From Nonomuraea typhae (GTDB lineage: Bacteria > Actinomycetota > Actinomycetes > Streptosporangiales > Streptosporangiaceae), in assembly GCF_009760925.1 (NCBI RefSeq), contig NZ_VRLV01000007.1:124001-188000 (forward strand): DNA of 64,000 nt. Reading direction: 5' to 3'. A program made the position numbers and the translations under genes. The first letter of the stretch is position 1. The number at the start of each line of letters is the position of its first letter. The notes beneath the pieces are model-generated. The model saw nothing but the letters and a program-made list of their open reading frames with translations. It did no database searches and was not told where the DNA came from. Shown here piece by piece: positions 25,075 through 33,679 of the stretch.

Positions 25075-25962
25075 TCACGGGGCGAACCGCCCCAGGTCCG
25101 ACCGGGTGGGAAGCGTCTCCCACTCGCTGGCTCCCGTGGTGGCGGCGGCGCTCAGCGCGGCGCCCCGCTGGAGGCGTTCCGGCGGCGTGAGCCCGTCCAG
25201 CGCGGCGGAGATGTAGCCGGCCGCGAACGCCTCCTCCGACCCGGCCACGTCCACGATCGGCACCTGTGTCCGCGGCACGTCGTAGCGCATGCGGTCGGCC
25301 CGGACGCTGAAGCCCTTCGCGCCCCGGCTGACGACCACCTCCCGCTCCGCGGTGAGCGCGGGTTTGACCAGGTCCAGCTCGTCCTGGCTGACGAACAGCA
25401 GGTGGGAGGCGCAGGCCAGCTCGCCGAGCACCTCCTCGGCCGTGCGCACCGACGGCCACAGCGAGGGCCGGTAGGTGACCGCGAAGGAGATGAGCGCCTC
25501 GGCGTTGCGCGCGGCGTTGACCGCGATGCGGACCGCCTCCAGGCAGTCGTGGCTGAGCGCCGCGGTGGTGCCGGTGACGTGCAGAAGCCGCGCGGACCCG
25601 ATCCGGTCGATGGGGACGTTGCCCGGCGCCAGCCGGGTTCCGGCGGAGCCGCCGTGATAGTAGGAGGTCAGGCCGGGGTAGCCGACCCTGGACTCCTTCA
25701 GCAGCAACCCCGTGGTGGCGCTGTCGTCCACCCGCGTGTCGGCGATGTCCACGCCCTCGCCGCGCAGCACGGACAGCGCCCGCGCGCCCAGCTCGTCCGC
25801 GCCCACCTTGCCGAGGAAGGCCACCCGGTGCCCGAGCCGTGCCAGCCCGACGGCCAGGGAGAACTCCGGCCCGCACACGTCGAGCCTGGCCTCGCTGTCA
25901 TGACGGACCCGGCCGCTGGAGACGACACCCATGGCGGCGCCCAGGGTGTACACATCGCTCAT
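25075..25962 (-). CDS. PfkB/ribokinase-family protein with altered catalytic motif
   Basis: A 295-aa protein with the ribokinase fold: an N-terminal strand with MGVV, the family box GPEFSLAVGLARLG at about 31-44, GKVGADELG (51-59) and a C-terminal ATP-binding half. The second PfkB signature, normally DTTGAGDAF, reads DVAGSEEAF at residues 238-246, so the catalytic Asp is Glu (E244) and the anion-hole Gly is Glu (E243). It may be a weak or inactive sugar kinase, perhaps a sensor. It looks like a 2-keto-3-deoxygluconate-kinase relative. It stands alone on this strand. Confidence 0.85.
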   Translation of the reverse strand: MSDVYTLGAAMGVVSSGRVRHDSEARLDVCGPEFSLAVGLARLGHRVAFLGKVGADELGARALSVLRGEGVDIADTRVDDSATTGLLLKESRVGYPGLTSYYHGGSAGTRLAPGNVPIDRIGSARLLHVTGTTAALSHDCLEAVRIAVNAARNAEALISFAVTYRPSLWPSVRTAEEVLGELACASHLLFVSQDELDLVKPALTAEREVVVSRGAKGFSVRADRMRYDVPRTQVPIVDVAGSEEAFAAGYISAALDGLTPPERLQRGAALSAAATTGASEWETLPTRSDLGRFAP

Positions 25963-26136
25963 GGGGCCCGACTGTAGCCGCCCATAACGGATTTTTCTGC
26001 TCCACCCCAGGTCAACCGCATGGTCAAAAGTTTCTTGTCACTTTGGCCAACTTTCTTCTCGCTTCACGCCTCCAAGTAAGTGAGGAAACCGGCTATCCCG
26101 AGACGGTTTCAGAGCACTGAGAGGATTAGCACCCTC

Positions 26137-26862
26137 ATGAAGAAGATCGCAGTCGGCGTCGTTTCCGCCATGGTCGGTGGGGCGATGCTGCTGACCGGGG
26201 GCACTGCAACCGCCCAGACGCGGGCGGCTTCCGTCGAGATTCAGGACATCTCGCCCAACCCTGTCGTAGTCCCCAAGGGCGGCGAGACGACCGCTTACAT
26301 CAAGGTCAACGCCAGCAGCGACATCGAGAAGGTGACCGTCAAGGTCCGCCCCGAGGGCAACACCTTCCGCGCGCTGACCGACAAGACCGTCAACCACCAG
26401 AGCTGGCGCTTCTCCACCGTCTTCAACGACAACGACTACGACGGCAAGTGGAGCGCGATCGCCGAGGCGTTCAACAAGGACGGCAAGAAGGTCGCCGAGG
26501 ACACCGCGTACTTCTCGGTCGACGTCGAGGAGGGCGGCAAGTCCGACACCCGGATCACCCGGTTCAACGCCGACCCGTACAAGGTCCGTAAGGGCAAGAA
26601 CATCTACTTCTCCGGCCGCCTCCAGGTCGACGACGACGGCTGGGAGGGTGTCCGCGGCGAGAAGGTGGACATCTACTACCGCGCCAACGGCCACAGCGGC
26701 TGGAAGTGGGTCGCCTCCGGCAAGACGCAGTGGGGCGGCAAGTTCTACGCCAAGACGCGTGCCTGGAAGTCCGGCACCTTCAAGGCCGTCTACGAGGGCA
26801 GCGACGAGCTGAACAGCTCCGAGAGCGGCCGCGACTACGTGCGGGTCGTGCGCTGGCACTAA
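26137..26862 (+). CDS. Secreted beta-rich protein of unknown function
   Basis: A 241-aa exported protein. The signal peptide is clear: MKKIAVGVVSAMVGGAMLL followed by TGGTATAQT, with likely cleavage after the ATA or AQT region. The mature part appears to be two beta-sandwich-like domains (about 35-130 and 145-240), the second with ITRFNADPYKVRKGKNIYFSG, a pattern seen in actinomycete calcium-independent surface proteins. No catalytic motif is visible. ATG 26137 is preferred because it begins the signal peptide. A strong terminator follows at 26883, so it is a single transcription unit. Confidence 0.88.
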   Translation: MKKIAVGVVSAMVGGAMLLTGGTATAQTRAASVEIQDISPNPVVVPKGGETTAYIKVNASSDIEKVTVKVRPEGNTFRALTDKTVNHQSWRFSTVFNDNDYDGKWSAIAEAFNKDGKKVAEDTAYFSVDVEEGGKSDTRITRFNADPYKVRKGKNIYFSGRLQVDDDGWEGVRGEKVDIYYRANGHSGWKWVASGKTQWGGKFYAKTRAWKSGTFKAVYEGSDELNSSESGRDYVRVVRWH

Positions 26863-26882
26863 GCCCCGATAGTCACCTGTGA

Positions 26883-26910
26883 GAGCCCGGTCCCGGAAGG
26901 GGCCGGGCTC
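26883..26910 (+). terminator. Intrinsic-type terminator hairpin
   Basis: GAGCCCGGTCCC and GGGGCCGGGCTC pair over 12 bp (one G-T wobble) around a GGAA loop, 20 nt after the secreted-protein stop, followed by TTCG rather than a full T-run. Confidence 0.8.
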
Positions 26911-26955
26911 TTCGCATGGACAGGCGCGTAAAGGTTCGTGAGGGCCACTGTGCGG

Positions 26956-26961
26956 TAGCAC
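26956..26961 (+). promoter_or_regulatory. -10 box TAGCAC for a leaderless transcript
   Basis: TAGCAC ends 6 nt before the ATG at 26968 and there is no ribosome binding site, matching the leaderless pattern seen at other genes here. Confidence 0.45.
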
Positions 26962-26967
26962 ACAGTT

Positions 26968-27660
26968 ATGGACCTGCTCAAGGACTACGATCCGTTCGCC
27001 ATCTTCGACGCCGAGGCCGACCGGCTCGACGTGTTCTTCTCCGGCCTCGACGCCGCGGACTGGGAGCGGCCCACGCGCTGCGCGGGGTGGTCGGTGCGCG
27101 ACGTGCTGGCCCACCTGGCCGGCGAGGAACTGTACAACCACGCCGCCCTGGACGGCATCGTCCAGCAGCTCATGGCCGGTCTCGCGGCCGAGGGCATCAC
27201 GGGCTTCAACGAGTTCAACGAGTGGTGTGTACGGCAGCGCCGCGGCGTGCCCGTGGGCCAGGTCCTGGCGGAGTGGCGGGAGAAGAACGGCGAGACGCGG
27301 GCCCGCATGCGCGCCCTGGGCCGTGACGCCACCCTCGACACGCTCGTCGGCCCCTACCCGGTCGGCTCGCAGACCTTCCACTACGACTCGGAGTACGCCA
27401 CCCACGCCGACGACATCGGTGCTCCGGTCGGCGAGGAGGAGTTCCACGACCGGACGCTGTGGCGGGTGGCGGTGGGCCGCTTCGCCCTGGCCGAGCACGA
27501 CACGAAGATTCAGGTCGAACAGACCGCCGACCAGATCTGGGTGAACGCGGGCGACCTCAGCGCCGGGCTGTCCTACCCCGAGTTCGTCAACGCGACCGTG
27601 GGCAGAGCGAGTCCGGAGACCGATCCCCGGCTCGCCGAGGCGTTGCGGTGCCTGGCCTGA
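26968..27660 (+). CDS. MDMPI/DinB-type mycothiol-dependent protein
   Basis: A 230-aa maleylpyruvate-isomerase-family protein. It has the family opening (LDAADWERPTRCAGWSVRDV), then LAHLAGEELYNHAA with the first metal-ligand His and YATHADDIGAPVG with the later His pair near residue 145. Members use mycothiol as cofactor in isomerisation or detoxification and are abundant in actinomycetes. It is likely leaderless. It is followed 13 nt later by a small membrane-protein gene, possibly in the same transcript. Confidence 0.9.
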   Translation: MDLLKDYDPFAIFDAEADRLDVFFSGLDAADWERPTRCAGWSVRDVLAHLAGEELYNHAALDGIVQQLMAGLAAEGITGFNEFNEWCVRQRRGVPVGQVLAEWREKNGETRARMRALGRDATLDTLVGPYPVGSQTFHYDSEYATHADDIGAPVGEEEFHDRTLWRVAVGRFALAEHDTKIQVEQTADQIWVNAGDLSAGLSYPEFVNATVGRASPETDPRLAEALRCLA

Positions 27661-27673
27661 AGGGAGGCCGATC

Positions 27674-27904
27674 ATGTGGTTGCGTGACAGGGAGGGTACG
27701 GAGCCGGTGAACGCGCGCAGCCCGGTGCGCCTTCGCCGGATCCTGTCGGTGATCGCCCTGGTGGCGGGGGTGGCCTTGGCCGCCTTCTTCGCCTGGAGGG
27801 CGAAGGTGACGGGGGAGGAGGTGTGGAGCTGGGAGGCGGTGATCGCCGCCGCCGTGGCGCTGGTGGCCGCGGGTGACATCATGCTGCTGCGCCGCCGCAA
27901 GTGA
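27674..27904 (+). CDS. Small two-helix membrane protein
   Basis: A 76-aa protein with two hydrophobic helices at about residues 24-41 and 54-70, separated by a short Trp-containing loop (GEEVWSWEAV), an Arg-rich N-terminal half and a terminal RRRK that suggests both ends are cytoplasmic. No family recognised. ATG 27674 follows a GGGAGG box. It lies just before the LacI regulator. Confidence 0.72.
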   Translation: MWLRDREGTEPVNARSPVRLRRILSVIALVAGVALAAFFAWRAKVTGEEVWSWEAVIAAAVALVAAGDIMLLRRRK

Positions 27905-27939
27905 ACGCAAACGATGGTAATTTCTTGCGCTGATCGTCG

Positions 27940-27945
27940 TATGAT
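27940..27945 (+). promoter_or_regulatory. -10 box TATGAT of the first LacI gene
   Basis: TATGAT ends 6 nt before the ATG at 27952, giving a leaderless mRNA. CGCAAA (27906) and TTTGCG (27945-27950) form a spaced inverted pair around the promoter and, with TTGCGC at 27925, may be regulator half-sites. Confidence 0.55.
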
Positions 27946-27951
27946 TTGCGC

Positions 27952-28935
27952 ATGACGCGACGACTGGCAGAGGTGGCCAAGAAGGTCGGAGTGAGCGAGG
28001 CGACCGTGAGTCGCGTGCTCAACGGCAAGCCCGGGGTGTCGGAGGCGACGCGGGAGGCGGTGCTGACCGCCCTCGACGTGCTCGGGTACGAGCGGCCCAG
28101 CCAGTTGCGCGGCGACCGGGCGAGGCTGGTCGGCCTGGTGCTGCCCGAGTTGCAGAACCCGATCTTCCCCGCCTTCGCGGAGGTGGTCGGCGGGGCGCTG
28201 GCGCAGCAGGGGTTCACCTCGCTGCTGTGCACCAGGACCGTCGGCGGGGTGACGGAGGCGGAGTACGTCGATCTGCTGTTGCAGCAGCAGGTCAGCGGCG
28301 TGGTCTTCGCCGGCGGCCTCTACGCCCAGGCCGACGCCGCGCACGGCCACTACGAGCTGCTGCTGGAGCGCAAGCTGCCCACGGTGCTGGTCAACGCGGC
28401 CGTCGGGCACCTCGGCTTCCCGCAGGTCTCCTGCGACGACACCGTGGCCGCCGAGATGGCGCTCGGCCACCTGCGGGCGCTCGGCCACGAGCGGGTGGGC
28501 ATGGTGCTCGGCCCGGCCGACCACGTCCCCTCGCGGCGCAAGCTCGCCGCCTTCCTCGACGGCGGCGGCGACCCCGCGCTGGTCGAGCAGACGATGTTCT
28601 CGCTGGAGGGCGGGCACGCGGCGGCGGCGCGGCTGGTCGGGCGCGAGGTGACCGGCATCGTGTGCGCCAGCGACCTGCTCGCGCTGGGCGCGGTGCGCGC
28701 GGCGCGGCGGGCGGGCCGCTCGGTACCCGAGGACGTCTCGGTCATCGGCTTCGACGACTCGGCGCTCATGAACTGCACCGACCCGCCCCTGACCACCGTG
28801 CGCCAGCCCATCGACGCCATGGGCAGGGCGGCGGTCGACCTGCTGGTCGCGCAGATCGGCAAGGCCGCCGTGCCCGCCGACGAGCTGCTGTTCGAGCCCG
28901 AGCTCGTGGTGAGGGCCTCGACCGCCCGCGCCTAA
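27952..28935 (+). CDS. LacI-family transcriptional regulator
   Basis: A 327-aa repressor. The LacI HTH and hinge are at the N-terminus (RLAEVAKKVGVSEATVSRVL, then NGKPGVSEATREAVLTALDV), followed by the periplasmic-binding-protein-like effector domain from LVGLVLPELQNPIF to PPLTTVRQPI. Effector pocket residues cannot be assigned to a sugar. It probably controls the alpha-glucoside importer that follows, 98 nt downstream on the same strand. Leaderless start at 27952; the TTG two codons upstream is less likely. Confidence 0.93.
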   Translation: MTRRLAEVAKKVGVSEATVSRVLNGKPGVSEATREAVLTALDVLGYERPSQLRGDRARLVGLVLPELQNPIFPAFAEVVGGALAQQGFTSLLCTRTVGGVTEAEYVDLLLQQQVSGVVFAGGLYAQADAAHGHYELLLERKLPTVLVNAAVGHLGFPQVSCDDTVAAEMALGHLRALGHERVGMVLGPADHVPSRRKLAAFLDGGGDPALVEQTMFSLEGGHAAAARLVGREVTGIVCASDLLALGAVRAARRAGRSVPEDVSVIGFDDSALMNCTDPPLTTVRQPIDAMGRAAVDLLVAQIGKAAVPADELLFEPELVVRASTARA

Positions 28936-28964
28936 TCGTTATCTTGCATATATCTGTCGAGTTA

Positions 28965-28993
28965 TTGCAGCCTTCTGTCCGCGAACCTATCGT
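28965..28993 (+). promoter_or_regulatory. Promoter of the alpha-glucoside-type importer operon
   Basis: TTGCAG (28965-28970), 17-nt spacer, TATCGT (28988-28993). Predicted transcription start is about 29000, 34 nt before the binding-protein ATG. AT-rich sequence just upstream (TCTTGCATATATCTG) could hold a LacI site. Confidence 0.6.
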
Positions 28994-29033
28994 GTGGGCC
29001 ACACCACGGGATCGCACCAGAAGGGTCAGATCC

Positions 29034-30377
29034 ATGCACAGCACTCGCAGAGCCATGGCGCTGTTTCTCGTCGCAGGACTGGCGGGACCGGCGGCATGTG
29101 GCACGACAACCCCCTCGGCGACCACCGAGGGCAAGGTGACGATCAAGGTGGCGTGCCAGCCCGCCAAGAGCGACCCCCGCAACCGCAAGGTCTGGGACGA
29201 CGACGTCGCCGCCTTCCAGAAGCTGCACCCGGACGTCACGGTCGTCAGCACCGACCAGCAGCCGTGCTTCGACCCCAAGACGTTCGGGCCCAAGCTGGCC
29301 GGCGGCCAGATGGAGACCGTCTTCCGGGTCCCGGTGACCAACACCCAGGACGTCATCGCCAAGGGCCAGGCCCGCGACATCACCGGCCTGACCGGCGAGA
29401 TCAAGAACTTCGGCGACTTCTCGCCCGCCACCATGACCCCCTACAGCGCGGGCGGGAAGATCTACGGCATCCCGACCAGCACCTACAGCGTCGGCCTGGT
29501 CTACAACCGTACGCTGTTCCAGCGGGCGGGGCTCGACCCGGACACCCCGCCCAAGACCTGGGCCGAGGTGCGCGAGGCGGCCAAGAAGATCGCCGCCCTC
29601 GGCCCCGGCCACGTCGGCTACGGCGAGTACAGCGGCGGCAACACCGGCGGCTGGCACTTCAACCAGGCCATCTACGGCCGCGGCGGCGAGATGGTCACCG
29701 CGGATGGCAAGCAGGCCGCCTTCAACAGCCCCGAAGGCAAGGCCGTCCTGCAGTTCCTCAAGGACCTGCGCTGGAGCGACAACAGCATGGGCACCAAGCT
29801 CCTGGTCGGCTGGGAGTCGCTCATGCAGGCCATGGGCAGCGGCAAGACCGGCATGATGCTCGGCGCCCCCGACGTCGTGCCCGATCTGGTCAACAAGTTC
29901 AGCGGCCAGTTCGCCGACTACGGCATCGGGCCCTTCCCCGAGGGGAAGGCGTCGCTGTCCGGCGGCGAAGGCTTCATGATCAACCCGAAGGCCACCCCCG
30001 AAGAGGCCAAGGCCGGGCTGCAGTGGATCGACTTCTACTGGACCACGCCCGGCCGGGGCGTCTTCGACTACGAGCGGGCCAAGACCATCGGCAACCCCGT
30101 CGGCCTGCCCAACAACACGCTCTTCGGCGACTCGCCCTCCGGCAAGAAGATCACCGAGCTGCAGAAGCAGTTCGCCACGCTGCCGGTGGCGAACTTCCAG
30201 CCGTTCACGGACGGCTCGGCGGCCATTCCCGCCAAGCTGGAGCCGCCCAAGGCGCAGGAGCTCTACGCCATCCTGGACGTGGCCATGTCGGCCGTGCTCA
30301 GCCGTAGGGACGCCGACATCGACAAGCTGCTGGCCGACGCGGCGAGCAAGGCCAACACGATCCTGGCCAAGAACTGA
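29034..30377 (+). CDS. Sugar ABC transporter substrate-binding lipoprotein
   Basis: SBP_bac_1-type carbohydrate-binding protein, 447 aa. N-terminal signal with a lipobox-like end LAGPAACG (Cys at about 22), so it is anchored to the outer face of the membrane. The body has typical features: VTIKVACQ start, TYSVGLVYNRTLFQRAGLDP, and a C-terminal ATNTILAKN-like helix. It feeds the two permeases that follow. AGAAGGG lies about 9 nt before the ATG. The neighbouring GH13 enzyme suggests alpha-linked glucosides such as maltodextrins or trehalose-type sugars. Confidence 0.93.
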   Translation: MHSTRRAMALFLVAGLAGPAACGTTTPSATTEGKVTIKVACQPAKSDPRNRKVWDDDVAAFQKLHPDVTVVSTDQQPCFDPKTFGPKLAGGQMETVFRVPVTNTQDVIAKGQARDITGLTGEIKNFGDFSPATMTPYSAGGKIYGIPTSTYSVGLVYNRTLFQRAGLDPDTPPKTWAEVREAAKKIAALGPGHVGYGEYSGGNTGGWHFNQAIYGRGGEMVTADGKQAAFNSPEGKAVLQFLKDLRWSDNSMGTKLLVGWESLMQAMGSGKTGMMLGAPDVVPDLVNKFSGQFADYGIGPFPEGKASLSGGEGFMINPKATPEEAKAGLQWIDFYWTTPGRGVFDYERAKTIGNPVGLPNNTLFGDSPSGKKITELQKQFATLPVANFQPFTDGSAAIPAKLEPPKAQELYAILDVAMSAVLSRRDADIDKLLADAASKANTILAKN

Positions 30378-31300
30378 TGCTGATCGCCGATGCCGGGACG
30401 CGGCGGCGGGCGCACGTGCCGTCGCGCCTCGGCCGCTCCCTCCGGCGCAACCTCACCGCCTACGGATTCCTGTGCGCCGCCCTGGCGTGCTTCGCGGTCT
30501 TCGCCTGGTATCCGATGGTGCGCACGTTCATCCTGAGCTTCCAGCAGACGAACCTCATCGACGAGCCGGCCTGGGTGGGGCTGGAGAACTTCCGAACCGT
30601 GGTGGCCGACCCCGCCTTCGGCGAAGCCTGGCTCAACACGCTGGAGTTCACCGTCCTGGCCCTGCTGTGCGGGTACGTGGTGCCGTTCGCGATCGCGATC
30701 GTGCTCAACGAGCTGCGCCACGCCCGCGCCTACCTGCGCTTCGTGGTCTACCTGCCGGTCATGCTGCCGCCGATCGTCTCGGTGCTGATGTTCCGGTGGT
30801 TCTTCGACCCGGGGCCTGGGCTGTTCAACCAGATCCTGGCCGTCTTCGGCATCCCCGGGGCGGCCTGGCTCGACTCGACCGGCACCGCGCTGATCTCGCT
30901 GGTGATCGTCTCCACCTGGATGAACCTGGGCAGCGGCACGCTCATCTACCTGGCCGCGCTGCAGAACATCCCCGGCGAGCTCTACGAGGCCGCCGAACTG
31001 GACGGCGCCGGGATCTGGCGGCGGATCCGGCACATCACGATCCCGCAGACCAAGCTGATCCTGCTGCTCATGCTGATGCTGCAGATCGTGGCCACCATGC
31101 AGGTGTTCATCGAGCCGTTCATGCTCACACTCGGCGGCCCGGAGAACGCCACGCTGACCGTCGCCTACCTCATGTACCAGTACGCCTTCGTCTACGGCGG
31201 CAACTACGGCGCCGGCGGCGCGCTCGGCCTCATGCTCATGACCGTGCTGCTCGCCTTCGCCGTCGTGCAGCTGCGTCTCACCCGCCAGGAGCGGCGATGA
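30377..31300 (+). CDS. Sugar ABC transporter permease, MalF type
   Basis: A 307-aa permease with six helices and the EAA coupling loop YEAAELDGAGIWRRIRHITI at about residues 203-222. The start shares its A with the binding-protein stop (TGATG), and it ends in a 4-nt overlap with the next permease. It carries the sugar through the membrane with its partner. No ATP-binding subunit is encoded in this operon, so a shared MsiK-type ATPase encoded elsewhere is expected. Confidence 0.95.
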   Translation: MLIADAGTRRRAHVPSRLGRSLRRNLTAYGFLCAALACFAVFAWYPMVRTFILSFQQTNLIDEPAWVGLENFRTVVADPAFGEAWLNTLEFTVLALLCGYVVPFAIAIVLNELRHARAYLRFVVYLPVMLPPIVSVLMFRWFFDPGPGLFNQILAVFGIPGAAWLDSTGTALISLVIVSTWMNLGSGTLIYLAALQNIPGELYEAAELDGAGIWRRIRHITIPQTKLILLLMLMLQIVATMQVFIEPFMLTLGGPENATLTVAYLMYQYAFVYGGNYGAGGALGLMLMTVLLAFAVVQLRLTRQERR

Positions 31301-32157
31301 CGACGCGCACGATCATCTCGCCCCTCCAGCTCAACTCCCGGTGGGGCCGCCGCCTGTACTGGCTGGTCCTGATCACGGTGCTGGTGACCTTCACGCTCGC
31401 GTTCGTCTTCCCGCTCTACTGGATGATCACCGGGGCGATGAAGACGGGCGAGGAGATCGCCCAGATGCCGCCCACGCTCTTCCCGGCCAGCCCGAGCCTG
31501 GACGCCTTCCTGGAGGCGTGGGAGCTGTTCGACATCGGCACGCTCCTGCGCAACACCGGCGTCTACGCGCTCGGCGCCTGGGCCTTCACCATGGTCATCG
31601 ACGTCACCGCGGCGTTCGCGCTGTCGAAGCTGCGGCCGGTGTTCGGCGGATTCATCCTCGGCGCGATGCTGGCCACGCTGATGATCCCGCCGATGGTCGT
31701 GCTCATCCCGCTGTACGTCACGGTCGTGGACTTCGGCCTGCTCAATACGCCGTGGGCCATCTGGCTCCCGGCCGCGGTCAACGGGTTCAACATCTTCCTG
31801 CTCAAGCGGTTCTTCGACTCGATCCCTCGCGAGCTGCTCGAAGCCGCCGAAATCGACGGCGGCGGCCCGCTGCGCCTCCTGTGGTCGGTCGTGCTGCCCG
31901 TCTCGCGGCCCATCCTCGGCGTCGTCTCCATCTTCACCGTGGTCAACGTCTTCCGGGACTTCGTCTACCCGTTCCTCGTCCTGTCCGACAGCGACAAGAT
32001 GACGGTCTCCGTGGGCCTGTCCCAGACGGCCGGCCAGGTGACCCAGAACGCGATCATGGGCGGCCTGGTCATCGCCAGCATCCCGGCCGTCATCGTGTTC
32101 TTCCTGTTCCAGCGGCACATCATGGCGGGCCTCACCGCCGGAAGCATCAAGGGGTAA
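31297..32157 (+). CDS. Sugar ABC transporter permease, MalG type
   Basis: A 286-aa second permease. FPLYWMITGAMKTGEEI follows helix 1, and the EAA loop is LLEAAEIDGGGPLRLLWSVV at about residues 182-201. The ATG at 31297 overlaps the MalF-type stop by 4 nt. The GH13 gene begins 4 nt after its stop. Confidence 0.95.
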   Translation: MTTRTIISPLQLNSRWGRRLYWLVLITVLVTFTLAFVFPLYWMITGAMKTGEEIAQMPPTLFPASPSLDAFLEAWELFDIGTLLRNTGVYALGAWAFTMVIDVTAAFALSKLRPVFGGFILGAMLATLMIPPMVVLIPLYVTVVDFGLLNTPWAIWLPAAVNGFNIFLLKRFFDSIPRELLEAAEIDGGGPLRLLWSVVLPVSRPILGVVSIFTVVNVFRDFVYPFLVLSDSDKMTVSVGLSQTAGQVTQNAIMGGLVIASIPAVIVFFLFQRHIMAGLTAGSIKG

Positions 32158-32161
32158 CCAC

Positions 32162-33679
32162 ATGTCGCAAGCGTGGTGGCGGGGGGCCGCGATCTACCAG
32201 GTGTACCTGCGTAGTTTCGCCGACGGCAACGGGGACGGGGCGGGCGACCTCACCGGGCTCCGGGGACGCCTGCCGTACCTCAAGGACCTTGGTGTGGACG
32301 CGATCTGGCTCAACCCCTGGTACCCGTCGCCGATGGCCGACGGCGGCTACGACGTGGCCGACTACCGCGGGATCGAGCCGGTCTTCGGGACGCTGGGCGA
32401 GGCGGAGAAGTTCATCGCCGAGGCGCATGGGCTGGGCATCAAGGTGATCATCGACGTGGTGCCGAACCACAGCTCCACCGCGAGCGCCTGGTTCCAGGAG
32501 GCGCTCGCGGACCCGGGCGCGCGGGAGCGGTTCTGGTTCCGCGACGAGCCGAACGACTGGCAGTCGATCTTCGGGGGCCCCGCGTGGACGCAGGTCGCGG
32601 ACGGGCAGTGGTACCTGCACCTGTTCGCCCCGGAACAGCCGGACTTCAACTGGGACTCGGCCGAGGTGCGCGCCGACTTCGAGGACGTGCTGCGCTTCTG
32701 GTTCGAGCGCGGGGTGGACGGCTTCCGCGTCGACTCGGCCGCGCTGCTGGTCAAGGACGAGACGCGCTGGGAGGACCTCGACCCGGTCCACGACGTCTAC
32801 CGGCGCTGGCGGGAGATCGCCGACGAGTACGGCGACCGGATCCTCATCGGCGAGCTCTGGCTGCCCGACCAGGAGCGCTTCGCCCGCTACCTGCGCCCCG
32901 ACGAGCTGCACACCGCCTTCAACTTCGACTTCCTGTCCTGCCCGTGGGAGCCCGCCGAGCTGCGCCGCGTCATCGACCTGACCCTCGCCACGCACACCCC
33001 CATCGGCGCGCCGCCGACGTGGGTGCTGGCCAACCACGACGTCACCCGCCCGGTCACGAGGTACGGCAGGGCCGACACGTCCTTCGCGCACGGCGGCGCC
33101 CTGCACGGCAGCCCCTCGGACCCGGTGCTCGGGGTGCGCCGGGCACGGGCGGCGGCGCTGCTGGCCATGGCGCTGCCCGGCTGCGTCTACGTCTACCAGG
33201 GCGAGGAACTCGGCCTCCCCGAGGTGGAGGACCTGCCCGACGCCGCCCGCCAGGATCCCATGTACGCCCGCTCCGGCGGCGCCAACCGGGGCCGTGACGG
33301 CTGCCGCGTCCCCCTGCCCTGGTCCGGCGCCGAACCTCCCTACGGCTTCGGCGGTGCGCCCACCTGGCTCCCCCAGCCGGAGGGCTGGGCCGCGCTGACC
33401 GCCGAGGCCCAGAGCGCCGACCCGGGCTCCATGCTCACCCTCTACCGCCGGGCCCTGAGCCTGCGCCGCGAACTGCTCGGCGACGGCACCATGACCTGGC
33501 TGGACCTGGGCCCCGGCGTGCTGGCGTTCACCCGGGACTCCGGCCTGACCAGCGTCACCAACCTCGGCGCCGAGCCGGTCCGGCTCCCGCCCGGCGACCC
33601 CGTCCTGACCAGCGGCCCGCTGACCGATGGACACCTCCCTGCGGACACCACCGCCTGGCTCTACGATCGGCAAACGTGA
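32162..33679 (+). CDS. Alpha-glucosidase, glycoside hydrolase family 13
   Basis: Cytoplasmic GH13 enzyme of 505 aa (oligo-1,6-glucosidase/alpha-glucosidase-like), releasing glucose from imported alpha-glucosides. Conserved regions: region I DVVPNHSS, region II GFRVDSA with nucleophile D191, region III IGELWLPD with acid/base E231, and region IV ANHDVTR with D293. The N-terminus WWRGAAIYQVYLRSFADGNGDG is typical, and a small C-terminal beta domain follows the barrel. It closes the importer operon and overlaps the CMD gene by 4 nt (GTGA). Confidence 0.95.
   Translation: MSQAWWRGAAIYQVYLRSFADGNGDGAGDLTGLRGRLPYLKDLGVDAIWLNPWYPSPMADGGYDVADYRGIEPVFGTLGEAEKFIAEAHGLGIKVIIDVVPNHSSTASAWFQEALADPGARERFWFRDEPNDWQSIFGGPAWTQVADGQWYLHLFAPEQPDFNWDSAEVRADFEDVLRFWFERGVDGFRVDSAALLVKDETRWEDLDPVHDVYRRWREIADEYGDRILIGELWLPDQERFARYLRPDELHTAFNFDFLSCPWEPAELRRVIDLTLATHTPIGAPPTWVLANHDVTRPVTRYGRADTSFAHGGALHGSPSDPVLGVRRARAAALLAMALPGCVYVYQGEELGLPEVEDLPDAARQDPMYARSGGANRGRDGCRVPLPWSGAEPPYGFGGAPTWLPQPEGWAALTAEAQSADPGSMLTLYRRALSLRRELLGDGTMTWLDLGPGVLAFTRDSGLTSVTNLGAEPVRLPPGDPVLTSGPLTDGHLPADTTAWLYDRQT

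Noticed and set aside
26038..28617. An 859-codon minus-strand frame over four plus-strand genes
   Set aside because: Antisense shadow; the plus strand carries a signal-peptide protein, an MDMPI protein, a membrane protein and a LacI regulator.
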